In this document: piece after piece, positions 32,656-41,090 of the stretch
Layout: each line of letters opens with the position of its first letter
Position numbering within the stretch: the stretch's first letter is position 1
DNA from: a virus
Virus record (IMG/VR): IMGVR_UViG_3300008119_000566
Location: 1 to 61,562 of that record
Length of the DNA stretch: 61,562 nt
Reading direction: 5' to 3' (one strand)
The notes under the pieces: generated by a model
Databases searched by the model: none
Told to the model about the DNA's origin: nothing
Seen by the model: only the letters and a program-made list of their open reading frames with translations
Program-made: the position numbers and the translations under genes

Positions 32656-33355
32656 TGTTTGTCTCCAGGCTCAGTTTGTTTGCCTTTAGTATACTTATAT
32701 GTTCGCGTAGTCGGTCGATATATCCTTTGCTACGCAATACTTTAAATGTGATGTTTTCCACACTTAATTCGCCTTCCCGATCCAACCCTTGTTGGCGTAG
32801 ACGTTTGATATTTTCCATAACTTGTAGTGATGCTTGTAAATTATCACTACGCAATGCTGCTCGAATTGATCCCACAAAGTGTTTGTACTTTACTTTGACT
32901 TCAGCTCGATCCACTGTGTCTTCTTTACGCTCGGGGATTTTTAACCATTTATCATCAAGTACGCTGTACACACCTACGCTGTGATGAACTTGCTGTGCAT
33001 CTTGTACATACACTTCAGTGTGTATGCCTTTCAATTTGATGCTGTGTTGAAAGTTGTATTGATTTTTCTTTGCATCAAATAGTTGTTTCATTAAACGTTC
33101 ACGTTCTTTTGGAATGTTAACAACTAAATGTAAATCTAAGTCTGAATTACGGCTAAATGTGTATCCTGCATTACTGCCGCTGATTGTGATATCTTGTAAC
33201 CCTAATGGTTCAATGCCAATAAAGTCTATGAAATTCTGTGCTATTTCTAGTAGATGAAACCTAACATCTTTTTTTAGTTGCCCTTTAGACCACAACTTGG
33301 GGTTTAATCGTTTGTGGAATACAATGGCTGTGCTGACTAGATCTTCTTGTTGCAT
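32645..33355 (-). CDS. Nucleotidyltransferase-like protein
   Basis: 236 aa. The motif GSNAGYTFSRNSDLDLHLVV (about 56-75) is the Gly-Ser...Asp-x-Asp signature of the polymerase-beta-like nucleotidyltransferase fold, with another acidic residue in TEVYV near 105. This resembles MNT/antitoxin-type or CCA-adding cores. Similar genes occur in T4-like marine phages. The target (RNA, protein or small molecule) is unknown. It starts 7 nt after a TTAAATA element. Confidence 0.7.
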   Translation of the reverse strand: MQQEDLVSTAIVFHKRLNPKLWSKGQLKKDVRFHLLEIAQNFIDFIGIEPLGLQDITISGSNAGYTFSRNSDLDLHLVVNIPKERERLMKQLFDAKKNQYNFQHSIKLKGIHTEVYVQDAQQVHHSVGVYSVLDDKWLKIPERKEDTVDRAEVKVKYKHFVGSIRAALRSDNLQASLQVMENIKRLRQQGLDREGELSVENITFKVLRSKGYIDRLREHISILKANKLSLETNNEN

Positions 33356-33362
33356 AGGTCAT

Positions 33363-33369
33363 TATTTAA
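33363..33369 (-). promoter_or_regulatory. Late-type promoter TTAAATA, near-leaderless
   Basis: TTAAATA ends 7 nt before the ATG at 33355 of the nucleotidyltransferase gene. Confidence 0.45.
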
Positions 33370-33371
33370 TA

Positions 33372-33719
33372 TCAAAGACCAAAGAACTTTAAAACATGTG
33401 GAAAATTGATAGCGTTGATCCAGCCTGCGCCTGCGGCAAACGCTAGTCCAACCATGGCATACATGGTGTACTTGTTTTTAATCTTTTCTAAGTCACTAAT
33501 CTTAGCTGACATTTCTGCGTGTTGGTTGTTTGATGCGTCTGACATTTCACACAGCTTTTTATCTAGCATGTCACGAGTGTTGTCTAAACAGTCGTGCATT
33601 TCTTTGACATCAATTTTGATGTCGTCAAGTTTTTCTTCTATGTTGTCTACTTTGGTTTCAACTACAGCTACACGCTCTGGTAATGCTGCTATTTGTGCTA
33701 TTGCTTCTTTCGTGGCCAT
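33372..33719 (-). CDS. Coiled-coil membrane protein
   Basis: 115 aa from the ATG at 33719, preceded by GGAGAG; an upstream start at 33764 is less likely. A long coiled coil (about 10-75, AVVETKVDNIEEKLDDIKID) is followed by one membrane helix (YTMYAMVGLAFAAGAGWI). This is the layout of XhlA-type hemolysin or holin accessory proteins. Confidence 0.65.
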   Translation of the reverse strand: MATKEAIAQIAALPERVAVVETKVDNIEEKLDDIKIDVKEMHDCLDNTRDMLDKKLCEMSDASNNQHAEMSAKISDLEKIKNKYTMYAMVGLAFAAGAGWINAINFPHVLKFFGL

Positions 33720-33821
33720 CTTGGGCTCTCCAATGTTATAAGTCAGGGACTCGCTCCGAGTCATGTGCCTATTGTATGATTGAATGCCTAAGTGATTGTG
33801 TGAGTTAAATTGCCTACCAAG

Positions 33822-33829
33822 TATTTATA
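33822..33829 (-). promoter_or_regulatory. Late promoter TATAAATA over a stop codon
   Basis: An exact T4 late consensus. The TAA within it is the stop of the gene ending at 33825. It lies about 100 nt before the start at 33719. Confidence 0.65.
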
Positions 33830-34220
33830 CTAACATTTCAAATACAATGTTTTTGCCTGGCATGAATACAGACAGTTCTGATGGGGTAGTTTCTGTTAAG
33901 TTTGGAATGTAGGGAACTAGCTTGAATAGCTGTTTTAAATAGCCCACGTGGTCAGTGCCATCTAAAAACAAAAACTCACGTTCGCAACGCCATTCAAAGA
34001 TCCATATACTGGCAAGCTCGTTGCCCTCTAAACCATATGTGCTAGGGACGTCTACAGTTACTTTTGGTGGACTATCATATGTAATGTTTGCCCTCATTCC
34101 AATGGTCTGAATCACAGTGTCAAAGTTCTGTTGCTGATTACGAGCCTGTCGCATTTCAGCAGTGTTTTGATACTGTCTAGTGTTTGTTATATCTACGAGG
34201 GAATACAGTCTATAATGCAT
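33825..34220 (-). CDS. Conserved phage structural-type protein
   Basis: 131 aa. MHYRLYSLVDITNT and NQQQNFDTVIQTIGMR match a family I recall from T4-like marine phages next to tail genes. The later IWIFEWRCEREFLFLDG...LVPYIPNLTETTPSELSVF looks like a beta-rich structural domain. Function unknown. The start follows TTAAATA by 6 nt. Confidence 0.55.
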   Translation of the reverse strand: MHYRLYSLVDITNTRQYQNTAEMRQARNQQQNFDTVIQTIGMRANITYDSPPKVTVDVPSTYGLEGNELASIWIFEWRCEREFLFLDGTDHVGYLKQLFKLVPYIPNLTETTPSELSVFMPGKNIVFEMLV

Positions 34221-34226
34221 AGACTA

Positions 34227-34233
34227 TATTTAA
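34227..34233 (-). promoter_or_regulatory. Late-type promoter TTAAATA, leaderless type
   Basis: TTAAATA ends 6 nt before the ATG at 34220. Confidence 0.45.
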
Positions 34234-34240
34234 CAGTCGT

Positions 34241-34267
34241 AAAAAAGCCCCACTATAAAAGCGGGGC
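34241..34267 (-). terminator. Rho-independent terminator
   Basis: GCCCCGC/GTGGGGC stem (7 bp, one G-T) with a 7-nt loop and six T on the minus strand. It ends the transcript of the 113-aa gene at 34288-34629. Confidence 0.85.
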
Positions 34268-34287
34268 CAACTTCCCATCCCTGAGAA

Positions 34288-34629
34288 TTAACTTACTACA
34301 ATAGCAGTACCTAGTGTAACTGTTGCACCAGTTGCATCATAAGCATTTGGTCCAATTGCGCCCAATGCACGGATACGTGCTTGTAATGAAGCCGCATCTA
34401 CTGCATGACCGTCAACGATAACGTGGATGATACCGTTTCCTGCTGATGGTACAGAGTACATTAAAGGCTGTACTTCACGGATGATCGCCTCTACAGCCTC
34501 ATCTGCACCATCATCTTCAGTTTGAAGATCGCCACCTGCATCAATAACGAATGCTTTTAATTGTGCAACTGAACGTAATGTACCAGTTGTGTATTGGCCA
34601 AAGCCATTTACTCTTGTTGTTGCTGACAT
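34288..34629 (-). CDS. Probable abundant virion protein
   Basis: 113 aa from the ATG at 34629 with AGGAG 8 nt upstream. It starts SATTRVNGFGQYTTGTLRSV and is rich in Gly, Ala, Thr and Val with few Lys, as in decoration or tail proteins. The gene has its own late promoter, two leader hairpins and a strong terminator, which together suggest high expression. Identity is inferred. Confidence 0.6.
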   Translation of the reverse strand: MSATTRVNGFGQYTTGTLRSVAQLKAFVIDAGGDLQTEDDGADEAVEAIIREVQPLMYSVPSAGNGIIHVIVDGHAVDAASLQARIRALGAIGPNAYDATGATVTLGTAIVVS

Positions 34630-34653
34630 AATATTTTCTCCTCGATATGTCTT

Positions 34654-34690
34654 GTCCATTCTCTATGGACGGCTTGTAACCTAACAAGCC
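34654..34690 (-). promoter_or_regulatory. Two adjacent hairpins in a 5' leader
   Basis: GTCCAT/ATGGAC (6 bp, 34654-34670) and GGCTTGT/ACAAGCC (7 bp, 34671-34690) stand next to each other just after the late promoter. Such 5' hairpins can protect mRNA from decay. Confidence 0.6.
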
Positions 34691-34700
34691 TTTGTAATAT

Positions 34701-34708
34701 TATTTATT
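34701..34708 (-). promoter_or_regulatory. Late-type promoter AATAAATA
   Basis: Lies 71 nt before the ATG at 34629, directly upstream of the two leader hairpins. A CACTTT/AAAGTG stem (34709-34726) beside it may terminate the upstream gene. Confidence 0.5.
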
Positions 34709-34751
34709 CACTTTGGTAAAAAAGTGCTTATAAGGGGAGAAAATGGGGAGA

Positions 34752-35021
34752 TTAAATTGGATCTTTGCCGGGCTTTTTAGCTTCTTGTATGCGCTGTATA
34801 CCACGTTTGAACTTGCTACTGTCGCCCGCACGAATAGCATTTAAGAAACGGCGCTCTAGTTCTGAGGCGGTTTCAATGTCATAGTTCTCTCTAATAACTG
34901 TTAGCAAATTGACTGCGCTCTCAATGATGTTTGATCCCCGGCTCTCTATGATGAGATCCGTGTCGCGCTTGATTCCCAAATCGCTTAGTTCTTGTAAGAT
35001 ACTTCTTGTGCTTTTTCGCAT
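34752..35021 (-). CDS. Small phage protein with I-L-Q-E leader
   Basis: 89 aa from the ATG at 35021 (MRKSTRSILQEL); the longer upstream frame is hydrophobic noise across the promoter region. The SILQEL part offers an L-x-E site. The C-terminal helix pattern ELERRFLNAIRAGDSSKFKR is one I recall from T4-like marine phages. Function unknown. Confidence 0.55.
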   Translation of the reverse strand: MRKSTRSILQELSDLGIKRDTDLIIESRGSNIIESAVNLLTVIRENYDIETASELERRFLNAIRAGDSSKFKRGIQRIQEAKKPGKDPI

Positions 35022-35085
35022 AATATTATTTTTGTTATGTAATGTATTTATTGGATTGTAACACAACATACGACTAAACACAACC

Positions 35086-35114
35086 TTGACTTTTCGTGCA
35101 GTGCCGCATTTAAT
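35086..35114 (+). promoter_or_regulatory. Sigma-70-like promoter of the small plus-strand operon
   Basis: TTGACT (35086-35091), a 17-nt spacer and TTTAAT (35109-35114) lie upstream of the gene at 35173. An AATAAATA element follows at about 35119, so both early and late transcription are possible. Confidence 0.6.
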
Positions 35115-35172
35115 AGAATAAATACTCAGTAGAAACACTGATACGTTGCTACACACACTTACAGAGGAAAGT

Positions 35173-35349
35173 ATGAAAACTATATCAAACAAAATGTTAG
35201 CCATTCTGGAACGTCTATCCGAAATGTTTCCAGGATCTAACTATCAAAGCAGTTTAGACGCTTATCTAAGCACAAAAGGCATTACCGATGCCGCACAGTT
35301 GGAAAACTACATCCAGCAATTCAATTCTCAAAAGGAACATTATCTATGA
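35173..35349 (+). CDS. Small helical phage protein, 58 aa
   Basis: Starts at the ATG at 35173 with AGAGGAAAGT before it. The sequence is helical with SLDAYLSTKGITDAAQLENY, which looks like a short helix-bundle motif. The stop overlaps the next start (ATGA). Function unknown. Confidence 0.6.
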   Translation: MKTISNKMLAILERLSEMFPGSNYQSSLDAYLSTKGITDAAQLENYIQQFNSQKEHYL

Positions 35350-35465
35350 AAACAATTTTAAACACCATCTGGTCATGGTTAGTAGCATTTGGCGAAGCAC
35401 GTTATGCCGCTAGTCTTGCACGTCAAGGCCGAGTAGCAGAAGCCAAAGCTGTATACGGATCTTAA
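35346..35465 (+). CDS. Very small phage protein, 39 aa
   Basis: Starts within the stop of the previous gene (CTATGA). The sequence contains WSWLVAFGEARYAASLARQG and ends AKAVYGS, a pattern I recall from many phages (GEARYAA...G...A..Y). Function unknown. Its stop TAA overlaps the ATAAATA element of the next gene. Confidence 0.55.
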   Translation: MKTILNTIWSWLVAFGEARYAASLARQGRVAEAKAVYGS

Positions 35466-35471
35466 TAAATA
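35465..35471 (+). promoter_or_regulatory. Late-type promoter ATAAATA fused to a stop codon
   Basis: The TAA stop of the 39-aa gene (35463-35465) touches ATAAATA, and the ATG of the lipase-like gene follows 5 nt after the element. Confidence 0.5.
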
Positions 35472-35476
35472 TTGGC

Positions 35477-36052
35477 ATGAACTTGGTGTATATACACGGG
35501 GCTAATGCCACCAGTGAAAGTTTCAATTATATTAAGAGTAAACTGGGCACTGGGCTAGACGTTAACTACGACAGTCGAAACGGGTTTGAAAATAACCTAA
35601 AAGACATGCAGGCAACATTGCAGAACTATAAGAACGTGGTGTTTGTTGCACATAGTTTGGGCGGTATATACGCATTACATTTGGCCAATGACATGCCCAC
35701 TGCGGTTAAAGGTGCTGTTACCTTAAGCACTCCATATGGTGGTGCAGAAGTAGCGGATTATGCTCAATACTTTTTGCCATTCAGTAGATTAATGCGTGAT
35801 ATTGGGCCCAGTAGTTGGGTAATGAAGCAGGCTAAACGCATTAAGATACAACATCCTTGGACTAATATAGTAACAGTTAAAGGGCAAAGTCCGTTCATGC
35901 ATGAGCCCAATGACGGTGTAGTTACTATTGCCAGTCAAAAGCACCATGAGGATATGGAACTAGTGGAAGTGGCATGTAACCACTACGAAGTTGTGCTCAG
36001 TGACCAAGTGGTTGAACTTATTAAAGAACGAGTGAACAAGTTTAAGAAATAG
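35477..36052 (+). CDS. Alpha/beta hydrolase (lipase-like)
   Basis: 191 aa. HGANATSESFNYI gives the oxyanion-hole start, AHSLGG (about 58-63) is the nucleophile elbow with Ser60, NDGVVT supplies the Asp, and NHYEVV the His, so the triad is complete. LSTPYGGAE matches triacylglycerol-lipase-like proteins. No signal peptide is present. It may act on membrane lipids or esters. Confidence 0.8.
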   Translation: MNLVYIHGANATSESFNYIKSKLGTGLDVNYDSRNGFENNLKDMQATLQNYKNVVFVAHSLGGIYALHLANDMPTAVKGAVTLSTPYGGAEVADYAQYFLPFSRLMRDIGPSSWVMKQAKRIKIQHPWTNIVTVKGQSPFMHEPNDGVVTIASQKHHEDMELVEVACNHYEVVLSDQVVELIKERVNKFKK

Positions 36053-36062
36053 TTCATTCAGC

Positions 36063-36091
36063 TTTACAAACAGTTTGTAACACTGTATAAT
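36063..36091 (+). promoter_or_regulatory. Sigma-70-like promoter
   Basis: TTTACA (36063-36068), a 17-nt spacer and TATAAT (36086-36091). An ATG follows 6 nt later (36098) and opens a 28-codon frame overlapping the real gene start at 36150. Confidence 0.7.
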
Positions 36092-36149
36092 AAATACATG
36101 GGCAACAAGGTTGTTGCCAATACAGACATTAAACACACAGGAGATTATT

Positions 36150-36416
36150 ATGTCATTCGAACTACCAAAAACACCAGAAGTTAAATTCAGCAAGAACGGT
36201 TACGAGATCCGCACAGACGTGTTGGCCATGGCCAAGGACGCTGTTATGGAAGAATACCACTCAAAGTTCCGCGGTTGGGAAATGTCAGTTCAAAAAGATG
36301 AAAAGACTGGCCAAGTTGTTACCAGAGTAGATATGCCAGAGTTTCCAGGTCTAGATAAGATCATGGAAGCGGCTGAAAAGTTCTATGGGTTCGTAAATAC
36401 GGGCACAAAGAAGTAA
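36150..36416 (+). CDS. Conserved small phage protein
   Basis: 88 aa from the ATG at 36150 with AGGAG about 8 nt upstream. FELPKTPEVKFSKNGYEIRT and AKDAVMEEYHSKFRGWEM look like a compact alpha/beta domain. It has its own promoter and terminator. Function unknown. Confidence 0.65.
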   Translation: MSFELPKTPEVKFSKNGYEIRTDVLAMAKDAVMEEYHSKFRGWEMSVQKDEKTGQVVTRVDMPEFPGLDKIMEAAEKFYGFVNTGTKK

Positions 36417-36450
36417 GCATAGCTTAAAGTAGGTTGATACTATAAAAACA

Positions 36451-36475
36451 AAAGGACTCTTAGGAGTCCTTTCTT
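36451..36475 (+). terminator. Rho-independent terminator, possibly bidirectional
   Basis: AAAGGACTC/GAGTCCTTT stem (9 bp) with loop TTAG and a T-rich tail, between converging genes. Confidence 0.85.
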
Positions 36476-36480
36476 ATTGG

Positions 36481-37011
36481 TTATTTAATACCAATAGTCA
36501 TGTATCTAGTGTACGCAGTCTCGGGATCTTTTAAATCTTTTTCACCAGAGTACAACAGTTTAGTAAACTTGAACTCGTTTAAATCTTCATCACGAGTTTG
36601 CAGTGCTACTAAAGTGCCGTTGGGTATGTTATCAAACCATCCATCGTTCTTCATATCGTTGACACTGGTGTTGATAACAAGACTTGGGGCAGTTGCTTGT
36701 CTATAATCAAGGTCGTTGGCATCTTTGATCATGGGTTCTATCTTGTCGTCAATGCCTAACTTTTTGGCAAGTTTGTTACCAGTTGACAGTACTTTTCTAT
36801 TGATGTCAACGTTTATGATTCTATCAAATTTGATGTTGTTCTTGTTTATGAGGAACAAACTTAGATTGCCATACCAACTGCCCAATACATATATTGAGTT
36901 GAAATCTTTGTGTATCTTGGAGACTTCAGAAATCAACCAAGACTTACACGTTATTAGATCATCAGTAAAGCTGCCTGCTAGTGTGCTAGGGCTAAATTCA
37001 TAGATTCTCAT
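36481..37011 (-). CDS. Methyltransferase-like protein with MRIYEF leader
   Basis: 176 aa. SIYVLGSWYGNLSLFL (about 37-52) and IINVDINRKVLSTGNKLAKK (about 64-83) have the layout of a class I methyltransferase Rossmann fold. NTSVNDM is at the position of motif IV. The leader MRIYEF matches the putative head-packaging leader. The substrate is unknown and it may be a degenerate, non-catalytic member. Confidence 0.6.
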   Translation of the reverse strand: MRIYEFSPSTLAGSFTDDLITCKSWLISEVSKIHKDFNSIYVLGSWYGNLSLFLINKNNIKFDRIINVDINRKVLSTGNKLAKKLGIDDKIEPMIKDANDLDYRQATAPSLVINTSVNDMKNDGWFDNIPNGTLVALQTRDEDLNEFKFTKLLYSGEKDLKDPETAYTRYMTIGIK

Positions 37012-37439
37012 TAATCAGCAGATTTATTTTTGTCTTTTTCAGTGATTGGGCCACCAGTTACCCAAGCCTTGCAACTGCGTGAGCCAGCGCATTTGAAATG
37101 TAAAAAGTTGCAGTAACCAAGATCAGCCAAATTGATACTGGCATTGGCATCCACAGAAGACTCGTCGCCTTTGATACCTTTGCTGATACACTTTCTCATA
37201 CTGTCGCTGACATCAAATGCCGCACAATTGCCACACAACATTGTCTTAGCTGTTGCGGTAGTCACATTGAAAATCTTTGCACTCTTGTTCCAGTAATCTT
37301 CAGCCTTGTTGGGATTGGCAGGACCATAGTGATATTCATCTATGGCCTTCTGTCGATTTTTTAAATTGACATCTATGTTATGAGTTGCAGTAGGACAGCC
37401 TTGTTCAATAGCTTCCAGCAAGTTTATATAGTTTCTCAT
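37011..37439 (-). CDS. Cys-rich virion-type protein with MRNYINLLE leader
   Basis: 142 aa from the ATG at 37439, which forms an ATGA overlap with the upstream stop. The leader MRNYINLLEAIEQ has L-L-E followed by Ala. The C-terminal half has CGNC, a C after MRK, and GYCNFLHFKCAGSRSCKAW, a zinc- or disulfide-type cluster I recall from T4-like marine phages, followed by GGPIT. Confidence 0.65.
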   Translation of the reverse strand: MRNYINLLEAIEQGCPTATHNIDVNLKNRQKAIDEYHYGPANPNKAEDYWNKSAKIFNVTTATAKTMLCGNCAAFDVSDSMRKCISKGIKGDESSVDANASINLADLGYCNFLHFKCAGSRSCKAWVTGGPITEKDKNKSAD

Positions 37440-38413
37440 TTGTTTTTGGCCTTGCCAGCTTTCATATTGGCCATCCAATGTGCCAGTTCACCTTTGCGGC
37501 CACCCTGTTTAGCAACCTTGCGTAGTGTACTTACACTTGCTTTAGTAGGAACACCGTGTCGCTTGCTGTCGCCCTTATCTTGTGGATTACGACCATCAGC
37601 AAAGTTTTCTTTTATTTTATTGCCTTGTACAGCAGTAGTTTTTTCAGGATCATCTGCCAATCCTATCTTGGCATTGGGCATAAACTTGTTTATGGATTTG
37701 CGTGTGAGCGGACCCAATACGCCATCAAGATCCAAGTTAGCGTTGTACTTGGCATTTAACATTTTTTGTATGCGTAGAATTGCTTCTTTCTTATTGGAGT
37801 CTTCAGCTATGCTTTCGCCACCTCCGCCATCTCCACCACCACCGCCATCTCCACTATAACCAGCATCATACCCGTACCAACCATACGGTCCTGGACCATA
37901 TGCTGCGCCTCTGGGTTTACGTTTACGTTTTCGTGCTTCATCAACATTATAAGTTGGATCAACTTTTTGTCTAGGCATACCTTTAGGTTGTTTTTTGATC
38001 TGACTTTCTGCTAGTATGGCTGCACGTTGAAACAGTTCTGGATTCATCTTGCCCCACAAGCGCATGACCACTGCGGCTTTGGCATTGGCTTCATTCTCAT
38101 GCTCGCTGCCATCTTTACCACTTTCATCATTTAGTCTGCCATCCACATCTTGCTTGTGGTGTACTAACTCATGTGCTAGTGTGCGTAGCACATCCATGAT
38201 GTGTCTGTTGCCAATAGTAATCTCAATGCCGCCACCAGGCATGTAACCTCCAAAGCTTCTACGTTGGCTTGCCAGTTTAGGATTGCGTACTAGTTTGATT
38301 TGCGGAGGACGTTCCAAGCCAATGCGATCACAGGCAAAGTCTACAAATGCTTTGATGATTGGAAGACTTCCATCTTCTCTTCCTGGTTCTTCAGTTAATT
38401 CGTTAAATCTCAT
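37436..38413 (-). CDS. Zinc metallopeptidase with peptidoglycan-binding repeat and MRFNELTE leader
   Basis: 325 aa. The leader has L-T-E (residues 6-8). A zinc-protease motif HELVHHKQD (about 83-91) with a downstream Glu (NEANA) follows. A Gly-rich linker (GDGGGGGDGGGG) separates it from a peptidoglycan-binding fold (LDGVLGPLTRKSINKF). The C-terminal module (SKRHGVPTKASVSTLRKVAK...LAHWMANMKAG) is one I know from T4-like head proteins. If packaged in the head it could act on entry. Confidence 0.7.
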   Translation of the reverse strand: MRFNELTEEPGREDGSLPIIKAFVDFACDRIGLERPPQIKLVRNPKLASQRRSFGGYMPGGGIEITIGNRHIMDVLRTLAHELVHHKQDVDGRLNDESGKDGSEHENEANAKAAVVMRLWGKMNPELFQRAAILAESQIKKQPKGMPRQKVDPTYNVDEARKRKRKPRGAAYGPGPYGWYGYDAGYSGDGGGGGDGGGGESIAEDSNKKEAILRIQKMLNAKYNANLDLDGVLGPLTRKSINKFMPNAKIGLADDPEKTTAVQGNKIKENFADGRNPQDKGDSKRHGVPTKASVSTLRKVAKQGGRKGELAHWMANMKAGKAKNK

Positions 38414-39072
38414 TTTGGTACACAGTTAGGGACTTGCTTGCCATTCTTTTCTTTCATGCCCAATTGCTTATACTTCTTCCAACATGGGCCTTTTCCCTTA
38501 GCTTCATCAACTTTAATTAAAGGAGGCATGGTAAGAAACTGTGTCTCTAAGTCAAAGTCTTGTTTTACAAAATTGTATGCTTGTTGATAAGTTGGGATTT
38601 TTGTATGAGGTTCTGGGATGTCGTCCTGTCTTGGCGTGCCAGTTAATGTAATATCTGGACGATGATATGTAATTGTAAACGTGCCGTCTGAATCTTGTGT
38701 TATACTAGCAAAGTTTTCGTTTGGCGATTTGAATTGTTCTTCACCTTGCTCACCAATGTTGCGATCAATGCCTCTACTTTGAACTCCACCCTTTTTACGT
38801 TTGGCTGCAAGTTCTTCAATACCATGACGTACTTGTTCCAAGTTCTGTGCTAGGCCCATGAACATGCCACCTTTGTGTAACTGTGTAATCTTTTCCCAAA
38901 CAACTAACTCATCACTTTCAGCTAACTCAGCCAATTCTTTTAACTGTGCGCGAGCACTCATGATGCGTCCTTTCAAGCTCATTGGATTAGCTTTCTCATG
39001 TCCGTACACAGTGGGATCGTTTGGATCACCACTTGGTTCAATTGGCATTTCTAATAGTTGATGTATTTTCAT
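38410..39072 (-). CDS. Virion-type protein with MKIHQLLE leader
   Basis: 220 aa. The leader has L-L-E followed by Met. A helical middle (MSLKGRIMSARAQLKELAEL) and a beta part (FTITYHRPDITLTG) follow. The C-terminus GPCWKKYKQLGMKEKNGKQV is a short Cys-containing module widely found at the ends of T4-like phage head proteins. Function unknown; an internal head protein is likely. Confidence 0.6.
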   Translation of the reverse strand: MKIHQLLEMPIEPSGDPNDPTVYGHEKANPMSLKGRIMSARAQLKELAELAESDELVVWEKITQLHKGGMFMGLAQNLEQVRHGIEELAAKRKKGGVQSRGIDRNIGEQGEEQFKSPNENFASITQDSDGTFTITYHRPDITLTGTPRQDDIPEPHTKIPTYQQAYNFVKQDFDLETQFLTMPPLIKVDEAKGKGPCWKKYKQLGMKEKNGKQVPNCVPK

Positions 39073-39091
39073 ATCGTACTTACCTTAATTT

Positions 39092-41047
39092 TTAGAATCC
39101 GTTGGTGGCTGAGTTGTAGAACACCTTGCCGGTCACGGTGGTGGTTTTCACAATGGTGGGCGTTGAGTAATTGAATTCTAATAAATCACCTCCACCCTGT
39201 TCTCCAAACTGGATCCTTACAGGATAATACTGGCCAGCAGTGAGCGCAATGCTGCCATTGACTTCTTGAGGGGCGTGTCCGCCACCGTTGTTGATCAGTG
39301 CATTGCCTGTAGTGAATCCTGTCACAGCAGTAGCGCCAATCCACATGTAACTGGCATCATCGCTGTTGAGGAAGAATGTATGGGTCTCAGTGGTGGTGGG
39401 TTTGAAGTAGCCCAACCATTGCACACTGAAACTTTCACCATCATCTGAACCTGGTTCTTGAATCACTGTGGTTTGCACAGATGTGGCTGGGTTTGCACCA
39501 AATGTGGCGGATGTGGCTGTGGCAAAAAAATTCACGTCATCAGCAAAGTAGCCTGTGTAAGTGGTTTTGTACAATCCAGCGGTATCTCCCGAGGCCGTCA
39601 ATGAAGTGTCGTTCACTGTGATGCTGCCACTGGTCACTATCACTGTGCCACTGATGCTGCCAGTTCTCACACTCACTGTGAATGTCTGAGCGCCTTCTGT
39701 GGTGGTATCAGCGATTGTGGTGACAGTGAATGAGCCAGTGCCGTTGTCCTGTGCTCCACCGCCTGTGAGAGAGAATGATCCATTCACTGCAACAAAGTCA
39801 GCATTGGCAGTGGTGACGTGGTTGATGGTCCAGTAATAAGTGCCGTTGGGTCCAAGGTTGGTCACTGCAAATGACAATGAGGAGCCTTCATTCACTGAGT
39901 TGGCAGCAGGAGTGATCGTGGGTGTCAATGACACATCAGTGATCTCCACATTGGAGAACGTGGCCACCACTGTGCCCGATGAACTGCCCCTGCGTAAAAT
40001 GATGTTGAATGTTTCTGTGCCCTCTGTGCTGAGATCTTTGGTAGGAGTCACTGTGAAACTGCCACTGTCATTGTTCACTACAAACGTGCCCAATGCTGTG
40101 CCAAAATCTCCAGCATTACTCACTGACCAATACACTGTGGTGCCATCCAGTATTTCCAGTAGGGCGATATTCACTGTGAGAGTTCCGCCTTCATTCACAA
40201 TGGTGGCAGTGGGGTTAATATCATAAGAAGTCCACGGTCTTGCTCTCAGCAGGCCTTCAGCGTTGGCATTGTCAACAACAGTATAGCCGCTGTATTGAGT
40301 GGGCAATCGATCTGGGTCGTACACGTTGCGAGCACGATAATAAGGTGCTGTGGGATCTATACTACCACTAATAGTTCCGTCAAGTGCCACAGTTTTACCC
40401 TGACGTTTGGCTTCGGCAATGTCTAGTTTGGCCGTCTGTCTTGCCTCTTTGTCTGCTTCACCATCCGCAGCCGGTTTTATGGTCCATTGTGTTGTGGTTG
40501 TTTTAGCAACTCTTTGCCAGACAGCTCCATCATAGATGCGCCAGTCTTGTTCGCCATACGCAGGAAAGGCGCCGCTGGTTCCAGCAACTGTTGTATCGTA
40601 AGCATCTCCCAAGGTACCAACACCATCAGTCAGTGTGGGAGTGTTAGTAAAAGCGTTCCATGTGCCTTTGTATGTTGCGGCAGTTATTATAGTATTAGAC
40701 AATGAACCACAAACAGCCGCGGCTTTGGCCATGTAATTGTCTATTGTGGTATTGCCCTTTATAATGTTAATACTGGTTCCATATTCATCATACAAGAAGT
40801 TGCCTGCTGTCACTGCAAAATCACCTGTTGAATGACTGGTCAATGTGAAAGCAGAGCCTAAGCCCAACGATGTTACATACAGTTTGTATGAGACACTGTC
40901 TGTTGCTCCCAAAGCACCCGCATAATTCAAACTCCAAATAGCCGAGAAAGGAGCCACAATCTCAGTATTAGAATGTGGTGGATTGATATTTTTTGTGAGA
41001 GTAGTCCCACTTGCTATTGTCAGTGTTGATATTCCGTTAGCTGCCAT
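39092..41047 (-). CDS. Virion adhesin with Calx-beta-like and PA14 domains
   Basis: 651 aa from the ATG at 41047 ([10 protein letters not shown]), preceded by AGGATA; the longer frame crosses the divergent promoters. The N-terminal fibre-type domain includes [15 protein letters not shown]. Calx-beta-like repeats follow at about 310-500 ([24 protein letters not shown]). A PA14 domain is at about 510-640 ([28 protein letters not shown]). Codons in the C-terminal half look richer in G and C than neighbours, hinting at separate origin. Confidence 0.75.
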   Translation of the reverse strand: MAANGISTLTIASGTTLTKNINPPHSNTEIVAPFSAIWSLNYAGALGATDSVSYKLYVTSLGLGSAFTLTSHSTGDFAVTAGNFLYDEYGTSINIIKGNTTIDNYMAKAAAVCGSLSNTIITAATYKGTWNAFTNTPTLTDGVGTLGDAYDTTVAGTSGAFPAYGEQDWRIYDGAVWQRVAKTTTTQWTIKPAADGEADKEARQTAKLDIAEAKRQGKTVALDGTISGSIDPTAPYYRARNVYDPDRLPTQYSGYTVVDNANAEGLLRARPWTSYDINPTATIVNEGGTLTVNIALLEILDGTTVYWSVSNAGDFGTALGTFVVNNDSGSFTVTPTKDLSTEGTETFNIILRRGSSSGTVVATFSNVEITDVSLTPTITPAANSVNEGSSLSFAVTNLGPNGTYYWTINHVTTANADFVAVNGSFSLTGGGAQDNGTGSFTVTTIADTTTEGAQTFTVSVRTGSISGTVIVTSGSITVNDTSLTASGDTAGLYKTTYTGYFADDVNFFATATSATFGANPATSVQTTVIQEPGSDDGESFSVQWLGYFKPTTTETHTFFLNSDDASYMWIGATAVTGFTTGNALINNGGGHAPQEVNGSIALTAGQYYPVRIQFGEQGGGDLLEFNYSTPTIVKTTTVTGKVFYNSATNGF

Positions 41048-41067
41048 TATTTTTATCCTGTATCCTA

Positions 41068-41083
41068 TATTTAGTGTTAAATA
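41068..41083. promoter_or_regulatory. Back-to-back late-type promoters
   Basis: CTAAATA on the minus strand (41068-41074) serves the adhesin gene with a 20-nt leader. TTAAATA on the plus strand (41077-41083) ends 7 nt before the ALA synthase ATG at 41091. Confidence 0.5.
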
Positions 41084-41090
41084 CTCCACT

